A DNA stretch of 64,000 nt from Procambarus clarkii (GCF_040958095.1 NC_091230.1:8429304-8493303); one strand, 5' to 3'; numbered from the stretch's first letter, positions 45,001-56,829 are shown. Notes: generated by a model from the letters alone, not told the origin. A program made the numbers and translations.

Positions 45001-45072
45001 AAGAACATAGGTAACTGCAGAATGTATATTGGCCCATACGCAGCAACTCTTATTTATAACAACCCAATAAGA
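45001..45072 (-). mobile_element. CR1 tail relic
   Basis: A diverged copy of the 3' UTR module (AACTGCAG, ATTGGCCCATACG) and the last codons of ORF2. Only about 70 bp, 5' truncated. Confidence 0.7.
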
Positions 45073-45179
45073 ATAGAATAGTAATAGGAATAAGAAGAGG
45101 ATAGCAAGGGATCGTAAGAGAAAATAACGGACAAAACACGAAAAAGGAAAGAGAAAGAAAGATAAATGGAAGGGTAAGT

Positions 45180-45421
45180 TTATGTTAGGTCACGTTTGTT
45201 AGAAAGATTAGAGCATTTGAGTATATACTGTAAAAGTGAAGAGTCCACAGAAACAAAGCCAGGACTCAAGTTCATGTTGGGTAAGTTGTATATTAGATCC
45301 GATTCAACAAGACGGCGTCTGTGTGGAGTAGAGGCTGGAAAATATATTTTGGAGGAAGACCAATCAATAGGATGATTAGAATCCCTAACATGACAGAAGA
45401 GAGCATTGCTTGTGTCTGCAG
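45180..45421 (-). pseudogene. Penelope-like element C-terminal fragment (GIY-YIG side)
   Basis: Minus-strand coding ends at 45180-45182 and reads NALFCHVRDSNHPIDWSSSK, IYFPASTPHRRRLVESDLI and NMNLSPGFVSVDSSL. The pattern HVRDxNHxIDW...ASxxxRRxxES is the C-terminal part of the GIY-YIG endonuclease region of Penelope-like elements. It is a different lineage from the copies at 59-61 kb and truncated at 45421 by a CR1 tail. Confidence 0.6.
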
Positions 45422-46428
45422 AACATAGGAACATAAGAATAAAGGTAATTGCAGAAGGCCCATTGGCCCATGCAACGCAGCTCCTATCTATAACCACCCA
45501 ATCCCACTCATTGTTAGGGGTGACATGATAGAGGTTTACAAGTGGATGAATGGACTTAAAAAAGGAGATATTAATAGGGTATTAAAAGTATCAACACAAG
45601 ACAGAACACGAAACAATGGGTTTAAATTGGATAAGTTTAGATTTAGGACAGACTTGGGTAAATACTGGTTCAGTAACAGGGTTGTTGATTTGTGGAACCA
45701 ATTGCCGCGTAACGTTGTGGATGTGGGATCCCTCGATTGTTTCAAGCGCGGGTTGGACATGTATATGAGTGGGATTGGGTGGTTATAGATAGGAGCTGCC
45801 TCGTATGGACCAATAGGCCTTCTGCAGTTACCTTTGTTCTTATGTTCTTATGAACGTGTCCAGCGTAGGAGGACAAAGTTCATTCACAAATTAGAAATCT
45901 TTCATATGAAGAATGATTAACAAAGCTTAAATTGCATTCACTGGAAAGGCGAAGAGTTAGGGGTGATATGATAGAGGTTTAAGAAGATAAGAACATAAGA
46001 ACAAAGATAACTGCAGAAGGTCTACTGGCCCATACGAGGCAGCTCCTATTTATAACCACCCAATCCCACTCATATACATGTCCAACCCACGCTTGAAACA
46101 ATATAGGGATCCCACATCCACAACGTTACGCGGCAATTGGTTCCACAAATCAACAACCCTGTTACTGAACCAGTATTTACCCAAGTCTGTCCTAAATCTA
46201 AACTTATCCAATTTAAACCCATTGTTTCGTGTTCTGTCTTGTGTTGATACTTTTAATACCCTATTAATATCTCCTTTTTTAAGTCCATTCATCCACTTGT
46301 AAACCTCTATCATGTCACCCCTAACAATGAGTGGAATTGGGTGGTTATAGATAGGAGCTGCGTTGCATGGGCCAATGGGCCTTCTGCAATTACCTTTATT
46401 CTTATGTTCCTATGTTCTGCAGACAGAA
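45412..46428. repeat. 1-kb palindrome made of CR1 3' ends
   Basis: Left arm 45412-45855: minus-strand tail then plus-strand 3' end (45512-45855, stop 45786-45788). Right arm 45985-46428: minus-strand 3' end (46050-46313) then plus-strand tail. The arms are near-identical reverse complements, down to variants such as CATGCAACGCAG. The spacer (45856-45984) is a diverged plus-strand C-terminal fragment. It looks like an inverted duplication that includes the junctions. Confidence 0.8.
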
Positions 46429-46450
46429 CTTCTTATGTTCCTATGTTCTG

Positions 46451-47622
46451 TAGTAAAACTCAAACCAAACAAATCCCCAGGGCCGGATGAAGTGTTTGCC
46501 AGGGTGCTTAAAGAATGCAAAGAGGAGCTTTGTGACCCACTGTCAACCATATTTAATAAATCAATAGAGTCAGGCAGAGTGCCAGAGTCATGGAAAGGTA
46601 GCTAATGTGGTACCAATTTTTAAGAAAGGAGATAGATCACTTGCGTCAAACTATCGGCCAATTAGCCTAACGTCTATTGTAGGAAAGTTACTTGAATCAA
46701 TAATTGCAAATACAATTCGTCTCCATCTTGAAAAACATAAATTAATAAATGAGTCGCAACATGGTTTTACAAATGGCCGTTCATGTTTAACAAATTTGCT
46801 AACTTTTTATTCGAGCATAGTTGAGGCAGTTGATAGTGGTAAGGATTGTGATGTTGTGTACCTTGACATTAGCAAAGCTTTTGATACAGTGCCACATGAA
46901 AGACTAATTAAAAAAATAGAAGCTCATGGTATTGGGGGTGCTATATTAACTTGGATTAGGGCATGGCTGTTCCAAAGGAAACAGAGGGTTAGTATAAATG
47001 GGGTTAAGTCAGAGTGGGATAATGTTGTTAGTGGAGTGCCTCAGGGCTCTGTCCTGGGACCTCTGGTGTCTATAATATATATAAATGATTTAGATTCAGG
47101 TTTGAGTAGCAACATTTGCAAATTTGCCGATGATACGAAAATCGGTATTGAAATTAATTCGGAGGAGGACTCACTATCACTTCAAGTTGATCTAGAAAGG
47201 GTTTTGAAATTGTCAAAGGATTGGCAAATGCAGTTTAATGCTGATAAATGTAAAGTTCTGAGGCTAGGTAATGATGATAGAGTTACAAGATACGAGCTGG
47301 ATGGTGTTGAGATTGCGAAAGGGATCTGGGAGTTATGATTAGTAAGAATATAAAACAAAAGGATCAATGCATGAATGTTCGTAATAAGGCGAATAGGACA
47401 CTGGGATTTATTAATCGCAGCGTTAGTAACAAGACACCTGGTGTGGTTCTTAAGCTATATCTTGCTCTGGTTAGGCCCCATTTAGATTATGCAGTTCAGT
47501 TTTGGTCGCCGTATTATAGAATGGATATAAATTCACTTGAACGTGTCCAACGTAGGATGACTAAGTTAATTCCCCAAATTAGAAATCTTTCATATGAAGA
47601 AAGATTAACAAAGCTTAAGTTG
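46451..47622 (+). pseudogene. CR1 ORF2 RT and C-terminal part (A-type), frameshifted
   Basis: Plus-strand coding from VVKLKPNKSPGPDE through RT motifs YRPISLTS, QHGFTNGRSC, YLDISKAFDTV, GVPQGSVLGP and FADDTKIG to KLTKLKL. One extra nt near 46596 shifts the frame in WKGS, and the 13-nt slippage deletion near 47313 shifts it again before VMISKN. Unlike A copies 2 and 3 it keeps the nine-residue QHGFTNGRS segment. The 3' end is replaced at 47623 by foreign sequence. Confidence 0.88.
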
Positions 47623-47662
47623 CTTTCCAGCCGGCAATTGACACCAAGTGCCCTCGATATCC
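47623..47662 (-). mobile_element. 40-bp CR1 ORF1 scrap
   Basis: Minus-sense ORF1 (codons for DIEGTWCQLPAGK-region, i.e. the RALGVNCRLE segment) at the junction between the RT fragment and an unknown segment. Confidence 0.65.
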
Positions 47663-47853
47663 AAAGTTCAAAGAGGAAGGCTGTGTGTGTGCAGGGCAAA
47701 AAGATCTGGACGACCACCAGTATCAGAAGAGATGATCGAGCGATTTCGGGAAACATTTTTGTGAGTCCCCAGAAAGTCCATAAGAAGAGCAAGTCTGTAA
47801 ACCTAGATTCCTTCAACGACAATTTGGCGGGTCTCAAGAAACCTCTTGTCAAT
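47663..47853 (+). other. Captured coding-like segment of unknown family
   Basis: 191 bp that match no other part of the window, open in frame with the preceding LINE coding: KRKAVCVQGKKIWTTTSIRR, then SPQKVHKKSKSVNLDSFNDN. The Lys/Ser-rich stretch followed by NLDSFNDN is reminiscent of the N-terminal helix-turn-helix region of some DDE transposases, but that is only an impression. It is bounded by an ORF1 scrap and a CR1 tail. Confidence 0.35.
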
Positions 47854-48288
47854 AAGAACATAAGAACAAAGGTAACTGCAGAAGGCCTATTGGCCCATAC
47901 GAGGCAGCTCCTATTCTATAACCACCCAATCCCAATCATATACTTGTCCAACCCGCGCTTGAAACAACAGAGGGACACCACCTCCACCACGTTACGTGGC
48001 AATTGGTTCCACAAATCAACAACCCTGTTACAGAACCAGTATTTACCCAAGTCTTTCCTAAATCTAAACTTATCCAATTTATACCCATTGTTTCGTGTTC
48101 TGTCTTGTGTTGATATTTTCAATACCCTATTAATATCCCCCCGGTTATGTCCATTCATCCACTTGTAAACCTCTATCATGTCACCCCTAACTCTTCGCCT
48201 TTCCAGTGAATGCAACTTAAGCTTTGTTAATCTTTCTTCATATGAAAGATTTCTAATTTGGGGAATTAACTTAGTCATCCTACGCTGG
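47854..48288 (-). mobile_element. 5'-truncated CR1 3' end
   Basis: Tail 47854-47915, C-terminal domain 47916-48278 (MTKLIPQIRN...). The 5' junction (48289-48335) holds scrambled repeats of GTGACTTAAAT and TAGGTGACTTA before a plus-strand copy starts. Confidence 0.85.
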
Positions 48289-48334
48289 ATGACTAAGTGA
48301 CTTAAATAGGTGACTTATAGTCACGATAGGTGAC

Positions 48335-49968
48335 TTAAATGGGGATTTCGATGTGGATTCAATATATAACTTATTTAAGAATATTCTAAACAAAGCACAG
48401 GATCGTAGTATACCATACAAATTGAATAGATCGTATACTAATGACCCAAAGTGGATAACAAAGAATTTGAAGAACCTTATAGGTAAAAAGAGAGCTTGGT
48501 ACAAAAGGATTAAAAATGGGGAGGTCACTTTAGAACAGGAATTCGTACAACTGGTTAGAAATGTTAAAAAAGAGATAAGGAAAGCAAAAAGAAACTATGA
48601 AGTTCGCATAGCAGGGCAAGCAAAGACAAATCCTAAAGGGTTTTTTCAGTTATATCGTACTAAGACTAGGGAAAGGATAGGTCCATTAAAAACTGAGACA
48701 GGTCAAATAACAGATAGTGATGAAGAGATGAGTAGTATTTTTAATAAATATTTTGTATCTGTATTTACTAAAGAGGAACTTAACAATATGCCTTCAGCCG
48801 AACAAGTCTATGTGGGTGGGGACGAGGACAGGTTGACGAGTTTAGCAGTTACCAGGGAGGATGTTCTTAAACAAATAGTAAAACTCAAACCAAACAAATC
48901 CCCAGGGCCGGATGAAGTGTTTGCTAGGGTGCTTAAAGAATGCAAAGAGGAGCTTTGTGACCCACTGTCAACCATATTTAATAAATCAATAGAGTCAGGC
49001 AGAGTGCCAGAGTTTTGGAAAGTTGCTAATGTGATACCAGTTTTTAAGAAAGGAGATAGATCACTTGCGTCTAACTATCGACCAATTAGCCTAACGTCTA
49101 TTGTGGGAAAGTTACTCGAATCTATAATAGCAAATAAAATTCGTCTTCATCTTGAAAAACATAAATTAATAATTGAGTCGCAACATGGTTTTATAAATGG
49201 CCGTTCATGTTTAACAAATTTGTTATCTTTTTATTCTAGCATTGTTGAGGCAGTTGATAGTGGTAAGGATTGCGATGTTGTATACCTTGACTTTAGCAAA
49301 GCTTTTGATACAGTGCCACATGAAAGACTGATTAAAAAAATAGAGTCTCATGGTATTGGGGGTGCTATATTAAGCTGGATTAGGGCATGGCTATACCAAA
49401 GGAAACAGAGAGTTAGTATAAATGGAATCAAGTCAGAGTGGGAAAATGTTGTAAGTGGAGTGCCTCAAGGCTCTGTCCTGGGACCTCTGTTGTTTATAAT
49501 ATATATAAATGATTTAGATTCAGGTTTGAGTAGCAACATTTGCAAATTTGCCGATGATACGAAAATCGGTAGGGAAATTAATTCGGAGGAGGACTCACTA
49601 TCACTTCAAGTTGATCTAGATAGGGTTTTGAAATGGTCAAAGGATTGGCAGATGCAGTTTAATGCTGATAAATGTAAAGTTCTGAGGTTAGGTAATGATG
49701 ATAGAGTTACAAGATACGAGCTAGATGGTGTTGTGATTGCGAAGTCGGATTGCGAAAGGGATCTGGGAGTTATGATTAGTATGAGGACAGAGTTGGACTC
49801 TCTGCGGGAGGAGGTGCGTCAGCTTAAAAAACTACGAGAAGTAACGAAGGAGGAGACCAGCAGTAAAGGGACCTCGTCTTGGAGAGTTGCGAAAGACAGG
49901 GGCCTTAAGAAGACTTTGATAAAGCCGCCTTCAAACGCCATAGCAACTTCAAATTCATTTGACGTTTA
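48335..49968 (+). mobile_element. CR1 ORF2 piece fused in frame to ORF1 N-terminus (B-type chimera)
   Basis: A continuous open frame (48353-49969). ORF2 runs from GDFDVDSIYNLF through the whole RT (SKAFDTVPH, GVPQGSVLGP, FADDTKIG) to GVMIS, then joins directly at about 49781 to ORF1 MRTELDSLREEVRQLKKLRE. Element order is thus reversed (ORF2 before ORF1), as expected if two same-orientation copies were joined by deletion or recombination. The frame stops at 49967-49969, within the nested tail insertion. Confidence 0.85.
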
Positions 49969-50701
49969 AGAACATAAGAACATAAGAACATAAGAACAAA
50001 GGTAACTGCAGAAGGCCTATTGGCCCATACGAGGCAGCTCCTATTCTATAACCACCCAATCCCACTCGGATTGGGTTTTGGAGGACGAGTGCTGTGGAGA
50101 GACTGTGGATCGCGCAAAAGGGAAAGCAACGAAGAGAAAGGAAGCGCAGGCCCCTCAGAAAGTAAAGGAAGTACCTAAGCAAACATTAGTTGTGGGAGAT
50201 TCCCAGATAAGGTATTTGGATAGAACGTTTTGTGCTAGAGATAGGGGGAACAGGTTAAGGGTTTGCTATCCCGGAGCTGGCATTGGTGATATTATAAACA
50301 ACATGAATGATATTATGGCTGGTAATGGGAACAATCCCATTATTTGCATTAGCGTGGGAGGAAATGATGTTGGTCGAGTCAGGAGTGAGGAACTGATTCA
50401 GAGGTATAAAACAGCCATAGAGTTAGTTAGGAGCAAGGGAGGAATCCCGATCATATGTGGCATTCTTCCAAGAAAGGGAGTGGGAAATGAATGGATATCG
50501 AGGGCACTTGGTGTCAATTGCCGGCTGGAAAGATATTGCAAATCAAATGCAATATCTTTCATAGACAACTGGGAACACTTCTATGGAAGAAATGAAATGT
50601 ATGCTCGTGATGGGGTGCATCTATCGAGAGCTGGGGTTGTTGCTGTTGCGAACTCGCTAGAAGAAGTGGTTAGAGGTGTTTGTTTGGGTTTAAACTGTTA
50701 G
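49781..50701 (+). pseudogene. CR1 ORF1 (B-type), split by a nested CR1 tail
   Basis: N-terminal part 49781-49967 (coiled coil and Arg/Lys-rich region up to SNSFDV) and C-terminal part 50075-50701 (LEDECCGETVDRAKGK; esterase blocks VVGDSQIRYLD, SVGGND, DGVHLSRAG; stop 50699-50701). The insertion lies exactly between V and L codons of FDVLEDE. The ORF2 ATG lies at 50713, 11 nt after the stop. Confidence 0.88.
49968..50074 (-). mobile_element. About 107-bp CR1 3'-end insertion with short target duplication
   Basis: Four octamers, the 3' UTR module and the last codons of ORF2 only (to the equivalent of SGIGWL), then 8 filler bases GGATTGGG. Flanks GACGTTT / GTTTTGG give a target duplication of about 4 bp. 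A very short 5'-truncated insertion with both junctions readable. Confidence 0.75.
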
Positions 50702-50712
50702 TAGTTAGAGGT

Positions 50713-53183
50713 ATGGGAATTGATTTGGAGGAAGGAGGTAATAAAAGTATGTGTTTGTGGGAGAAAGGAATTGGCAAAACGATCAGAGAAAGAGAAGGTC
50801 CGCAAAATAACAATTCACTTAGGGTATATTACACTAACAGTAGAAGTCTAAGAAATAAAATTAACGAATTAAATGCTCTTGTCTGCACAGAAAAAATAGA
50901 TATTATTGCACTTACCGAAACGTGGATGAATGTAGAAAATAGAGAACTATTAGCTGAATATCAAATATATGGATTTAAACTATTTCACACAGATAGATAT
51001 ATTTGACGAGGAGGTGGAGTAGCCATATATGTTAGGGACAATTTGAAATGTAGTCTCAAAGAGGGAATCAAAACAGAGCCACACACAGAAACTATTTGGA
51101 TTGAATTAAACGAAAAAGCTAATAATATTATAATAGGAGTAATATATAGGCCACCAAATTTTGACAGAATGGAAGCAAAGCATCTATGGGATGAAATATC
51201 TAGAGCATCTAGATCTAACAGTATTTATGTCATGGGTGACTTTAATTTTAGCGGAATAAACTGGTTGAACAAAACAGGGAATAGTGAAGCAGAAGATTTT
51301 CTAGAATTAATTGACGATTGCTTTCTTACGCAACACATTAAGGAACCAACACGGGAAAATAATATTTTAGATTTAGTGTTAACTAACAGGGAAACGCAAA
51401 TTAATGACATCGAAATAGGGAGTGAGCTAGGGAGCAGTGATCACAAAGAAATCAGATTTAGCATAGAATGGAATAGACCAGTAGGAGAAAATTCTGTTAA
51501 AGTGCCAGATTTTCGAAAAGCTGATTTTAATAGCCTAAGAAATTTTTTGGGTCAAATTGATTGGAATGGCTTGGGTATGGGGTGTGGGCCGGTCTTGGAG
51601 CGAGACATGAACCCAGCGATAGGTGACTTAAATGGGGATTTCGATGTGGATTCAATATATAACTTATTTAAGAATATTCTAAACAAAGCTCAGGAACGTA
51701 GTATACCATACAAATTGAATAGATCGTATACTAATGACCCAAAGTGGATAACAAAGAAATTGAAGAACCTTATAGGTAAAAAGAGAGCTTGGTACAAAAG
51801 GATTAAAAATGGGGAGGCCACTTTAGAACAGGAATTCGTACAACTGGTTAGAAATGTTAAAAAAGAGATAAGGAAAGCAAAAAGAAACTATGAAGTTCGC
51901 ATAGCAGGGCAAGCAAAGACAAATCCTAAAGGGTTTTTTCAGTTATATCGTACTAAGACTAGGGAAAGGATAGGTCCATTAAAAACTGAGACAGGTCAAA
52001 TAACAGATAGTGATGAAGAGATGAGTAGTATTTTTAATAAATATTTTGTATCTGTATTTACTAAAGAGGAACTTAACAATATGCCTTCAGCCGAACAAGT
52101 CTATGTGGGTGGGGACGAGGACAGGTTGACGAGTTTAGCATTTACCAGGGAGGATGTTCTTAAACAAATAGTAAAACTCAAACCAAACAAATCCCCAGGG
52201 CCGGATGAAGTGTTTGCTAGGGTGCTTAAAGAATGCAAAGAGGAGCTTTGTGACCCACTGTCAACCATATTTAATAAATCAATAGAGTCAGGCAGAGTGC
52301 CAGAGTTTTGGAAAGTTGCTAATGTGATACCAGTTTTTAAGAAAGGAGATAGATCACTTGCGTCTAACTATCGACCAATTAGCCTAACGTCTATTGTGGG
52401 AAAGTTACTCGAATCTATAATAGCAAATAAAATTCGTCTTCATCTTGAAAAACATAAATTAATAATTGAGTCGCAACATGGTTTTATAAATGGCCGTTCA
52501 TGTTTAACAAATTTGTTATCTTTTTATTCTAGCATTGTTGAGGCAGTTGATAGTGGTAAGGATTGCGATGTTGTATACCTTGACTTTAGCAAAGCTTTTG
52601 ATACAGTGCCACATGAAAGACTGATTAAAAAAATAGAGTCTCATGGTATTGGGGGTGCTATATTAAGCTGGATTAGGGCATGGCTATACCAAAGGAAACA
52701 GAGAGTTAGTATAAATGGAATCAAGTCAGAGTGGGAAAATGTTGTAAGTGGAGTGCCTCAAGGCTCTGTCCTGGGACCTCTGTTGTTTATAATATATATA
52801 AATGATTTAGATTCAGGTTTGAGTAGCAACATTTGCAAATTTGCCGATGATACGAAAATCGGTAGGGAAATTAATTCGGAGGAGGACTCACTATCACTTC
52901 AAGTTGATCTAGATAGGGTTTTGAAATGGTCAAAGGATTGGCAGATGCAGTTTAATGCTGATAAATGTAAAGTTCTGAGGTTAGGTAATGATGATAGAGT
53001 TACAAGATACGAGCTAGATGGTGTTGTGATTGCGAAGTCGGATTGCGAAAGGGATCTGGGAGTTATGATTAGTAAGAATTTAAAACAAAAGGATCAATGC
53101 ATAAATGTTCGTAATAAGGCAAATCGGACACTTGGATTTATTAATCGCAGCGTTAGTAACAAGACACCTGGTGTGGTTCTCAA
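50713..53183 (+). pseudogene. CR1 ORF2 (B-type), one nonsense codon and missing 3' end
   Basis: ATG 50713. The endonuclease, linker and RT match the intact copy closely. A single A-to-T change makes TGA at 51004-51006, after DRYI; the frame is otherwise open to KTPGVVLK at 53183. There an inverted copy begins at CTCAAG/AACATAAG, so the C-terminal domain and 3' UTR are lost. RT motifs SKAFDTVPH, GVPQGSVLGP and FADDTKIG are intact. Confidence 0.9.
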
Positions 53184-53982
53184 GAACATAAGAACAAAGG
53201 TAACTGCAGAAGGCCTATTGGCCCATACGAGGCAGCTCCTATTCTATAACCACCCAATCCCACTCATATACTTGTCCAACCCGCGCTTGAAACAATCGAG
53301 GGACCCCACCTCCACCACGTTACGCGGCAATTGGTTCCACAAATCTACAACCCTGTTACTGAACCAGTATTTACCCAAGTCTTTCCTAAATCTAAACTTA
53401 TCCAATTTATACCCATTGTTTCGTGTTCTGTCCTGTGTTGATACTTTTAATACCCTATTAATATCCCCCTTGTTATGTCCATTCACCCACTTGTAAACCT
53501 CTATCATGTCGCCCCTAACTCTTCGCCTTTCCAGTGAATGCAACTTAAGCTTTGTTAATCTTTCTTCATATGAAAGATTTCTAATTTGGGGAATTAACTT
53601 AGTCATCCTACGCTGGACACGTTCAAGTGAATTTATATCCATTCTATAATATGGCGACCAAAACTGAACTGCATAATCTAAATGGGGCCTAACTAGAGCA
53701 AGATATAGCTTGAGAACCACACCAGGTGTCTTGTTACTAACGCTGCGATTAATAAATCCAAGTGTCCGATTTGCCTTATTACGAACATTTATGCATTGAT
53801 CCTTTTGTTTTAAATTCTTACTAATCATAACTCCCAGATCCCTTTCGCAATCCGACTTCGCAATCACAACACCATCTAGCTCGTATCTTGTAACTCTATC
53901 ATCATTACCTAACCTCAGAACTTTACATTTATCAGCATTAAACTGCATCTGCCAATCCTTTGACCATTTCAAAACCCTTTGA
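53184..53982 (-). mobile_element. 5'-truncated CR1 3' part with tail
   Basis: Tail 53184-53243, coding 53244-53972 from MKWSKDWQMQFNADKCKV to SGIGWL, fully open. The 5' junction duplicates TTTGACCATTTC (53966-53989) at the turn into a plus-strand copy. Confidence 0.88.
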
Positions 53983-53985
53983 CCA

Positions 53986-54528
53986 TTTCAAGCTATATCT
54001 TGCTCTAGTTAGGCCCCATTTAGATTATGCAGTTCAGTTTTGGTCGCCATATTATAGAATGGATATAAATTCACTTGAACGTGTCCAGCGTAGGATGACT
54101 AAGTTAATTCCCCAAATTAGAAATCTTTCATATGAAGAAAGATTAACAAAGCTTAAGTTGCATTCACTGGAAAGGCGAAGAGTTAGGGGTGACATGATAG
54201 AGGTTTACAAGTGGATGAATGGACATAACCGGGGGGATATTAATAGGGTATTAAAAGTATCAACACAGGACAGAACACGAAACAATGGATATAAATTGGA
54301 TAAGTTTAGATTTAGGAAAGACTTGGGTAAATACTGGTTCAGTAACAGGGTTGTTGATTTGTGGAACCAATTGCCGCGTAACATTGTGGAGGTGGGGTCC
54401 CTCGATTGTTTCATGCACGGGTTGGACAAGTATATGAGTGGGATTGGGTGGTTATAGAATAGGAGCTGCCTCGTATGGGCCAATAGGCCTTCTGCAGTTA
54501 CCTTTGTTCTTATGTTCTTATGTTCTTA
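53986..54528 (+). mobile_element. 5'-truncated CR1 3' end, array member 1
   Basis: Coding from KLYLALVRPHLDYAVQF to a stop at 54455-54457, 3' UTR and three octamers. Its last octamer is directly followed by the next copy. Confidence 0.88.
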
Positions 54529-55177
54529 GTAAAAATTTAAAACAAAAGGATCAATGCATAAATGTTCGTAATAAGGCAAATCGGACACTTGGATTTATTA
54601 ATCGCAGCGTTAGTAACAAGACACCTGGTGTGGTTCTCAAGCTATATCTTGCTCTAGTTAGGCCCCATTTAGATTATGCAGTTCAGTTTTGGTCGCCATA
54701 TTATAGAATGGATATAAATTCACTTGAACGTGTCCAGCGTAGGATGACTAAGTTAATTCCCCAAATTAGAAATCTTTCATATGAAGAAAGATTAACAAAG
54801 CTTAAGTTGCATTCACTGGAAAGGCGAAGAGTTAGGGGTGACATGATAGAGGTTTACAAGTGGATGAATGGACATAACCGGGGGGATATTAATAGGGTAT
54901 TAAAAGTATCAACACAGGACAGAACACGAAACAATGGATATAAATTGGATAAGTTTAGATTTAGGAAAGACTTGGGTAAATACTGGTTCAGTAACAGGGT
55001 TGTTGATTTGTGGAACCAATTGCCGCGTAACATTGTGGAGGTGGGGTCCCTCGATTGTTTCAAGCACGGGTTGGACAAGTATATGAGTGGGATTGGGTGG
55101 TTATAGAATAGGAGCTGCCTCGTATGGGCCAATAGGCCTTCTGCAGTTACCTTTGTTCTTATGTTCTTATGTTCTTA
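54529..55177 (+). mobile_element. 5'-truncated CR1 3' end, array member 2
   Basis: Starts at SKNLKQKDQCINVRNK on the octamer of member 1, stop at 55104-55106, tail to 55177. Confidence 0.88.
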
Positions 55178-55794
55178 AATGTTCGTAATAAGGCAAATCG
55201 GACACTTGGTATTATTAATCGCAGCGTTAGTAACAAGACACCTGGTGTGGTTCTCAAGCTATATCTTGCTCTAGTTAGGCCCCATTTAGATTATGCAGTT
55301 CAGTTTTGGTCGCCATATTATAGAATGGATATAAATTCACTTGAACGTGTCCAGCGTAGGATGACTAAGTTAATTCCCCAAATTAGAAATCTTTCATATG
55401 AAGAAAGATTAACAAAGCTTAAGTTGCATTCACTGGAAAGGCGAAGAGTTAGGGGTGACATGATAGAGGTTTACAAGTGGATGAATGGACATACCCGGGG
55501 GAATATTAGTAGGGTATTAAAAGTATCAACACAGGACAGAACACGAAACAATGGGTATAAATTGGATAAGTTTAGATTTAGGAAAGACTTTGGTAAATAC
55601 TGGTTCAGTAACAGGGTTGTTGATTTGTGGAACCAATTGCCGCGTAACATTGTGGAGGTGGGGTCCCTCGATTGTTTCAAGCACGGGTTGGACAAGTATA
55701 TGAGTGGGATTGGGTGGTTATAGAATAGGAGCTGCCTCGTATGGGCCAATAGGCCTTCTGCAGTTACCTTTGTTCTTATGTTCTTATGTTCTTA
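55178..55794 (+). mobile_element. 5'-truncated CR1 3' end, array member 3
   Basis: Starts at NVRNKANRTLG on the octamer of member 2, stop at 55721-55723, tail to 55794. It carries private changes (LGIINRS, HTRGNISRV, KDFGKYW), so it is not an exact duplicate of member 2. Confidence 0.88.
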
Positions 55795-56190
55795 ACTGTT
55801 TGTGCCACGTCCAAATCTGCATGGCATTTGGTTAATTTTTAGCGAATTCGCTCACAAATGCACGCTGCAGTTTTGTTCGATTGTTTTCGAGCATATTCTA
55901 ATTCACAAAACTCCTTTTATTTTCCAGTGAATGGTATTTCTATACCTGAAATGAAATAAAAAACATTAAACATAGAATTTTTAGTTGTTTCTACACATGC
56001 TGTTAAAATTTGAGATTTGTTATAAATAAATTAATTAGGCCCAACATCAAACCAATTAAATTGATAATGCAGACAGACTATTTGATATGGAAGTACTGCA
56101 ACAAGATAACGACAGGGCAAAGGCTAAGTACCCACAGCGACATTATGAAAGGAGATAATTGATTTAAAAGCAGCATATGCTATAATAATA
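55795..56190. other. Unique AT-rich sequence, no gene seen
   Basis: No recognisable coding, RNA or repeat structure. Confidence 0.4.
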
Positions 56191-56192
56191 AT

Positions 56193-56735
56193 AAACCCAT
56201 GGAACAGCCTACCCGCCGACACCGTAAAGGCCAAAATTCTGTTAAATTTTAAAGTTAGCTGGAAAAGATCTTCAAGGCAAATGGAGGGACCTTCGACAAG
56301 CCGCCGGCTTCCTGTCCTCGTCGAGGCCACTAGTGGTAGTAGCCCTCAGGACAATTCAGGTAAATAAGGTGGTAAGGTTCCAAACAAGGGATGCCATACC
56401 AAAGATAATACTTTTTAAAATTCTAGTGCTCTCTAAGGTGGAATATTGTTGTACTCTAACAGCCCCATTCGAAGCCGGAGAAGTTGGTGACCTAGAGAGC
56501 GTGCATAAATCCTTTACCGCTCGAATCCACTCAGTAATTCATCTTAACTATTGGGACCGATTAAAAGTTCTAAATTTATATTCTCTAGAGCGCAGGCGAG
56601 AGAGATACATAATAATCTTCACATGGGAAATATTAAAGAGACTGGATACAAATCTGATCATAGAAATAACATCACATGAGACCAGTAGGCACGGTAGGAT
56701 GTGCAAAATATCCTCGTTGAAAAACGAGGTATAAT
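56193..56735 (+). pseudogene. Two rearranged non-LTR RT C-terminal fragments
   Basis: 56193-56340 reads NKPWNSLPADTVKAKILLNF and continues to MEGPSTSRRLP, the extreme C-terminus of an RT protein. 56345-56735 reads RDAIPKIILFKILVLSKVEY, DLESVHKSFTARIHS, LNYWDRLKVLNLYSLERRRE and ends in a stop at 56732-56734; this region normally lies before WNSLP, so the order is inverted. A LINE family distinct from CR1 A/B. Confidence 0.65.
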
Positions 56736-56829
56736 AGGTACGTTGAGGGAGACCTCTGCGCTTGACTAACGCAGAGTTATCTGCGGCAGTCAGATAACTC
56801 TGGATGATAAGCTATTTTCAAACAGCTTA

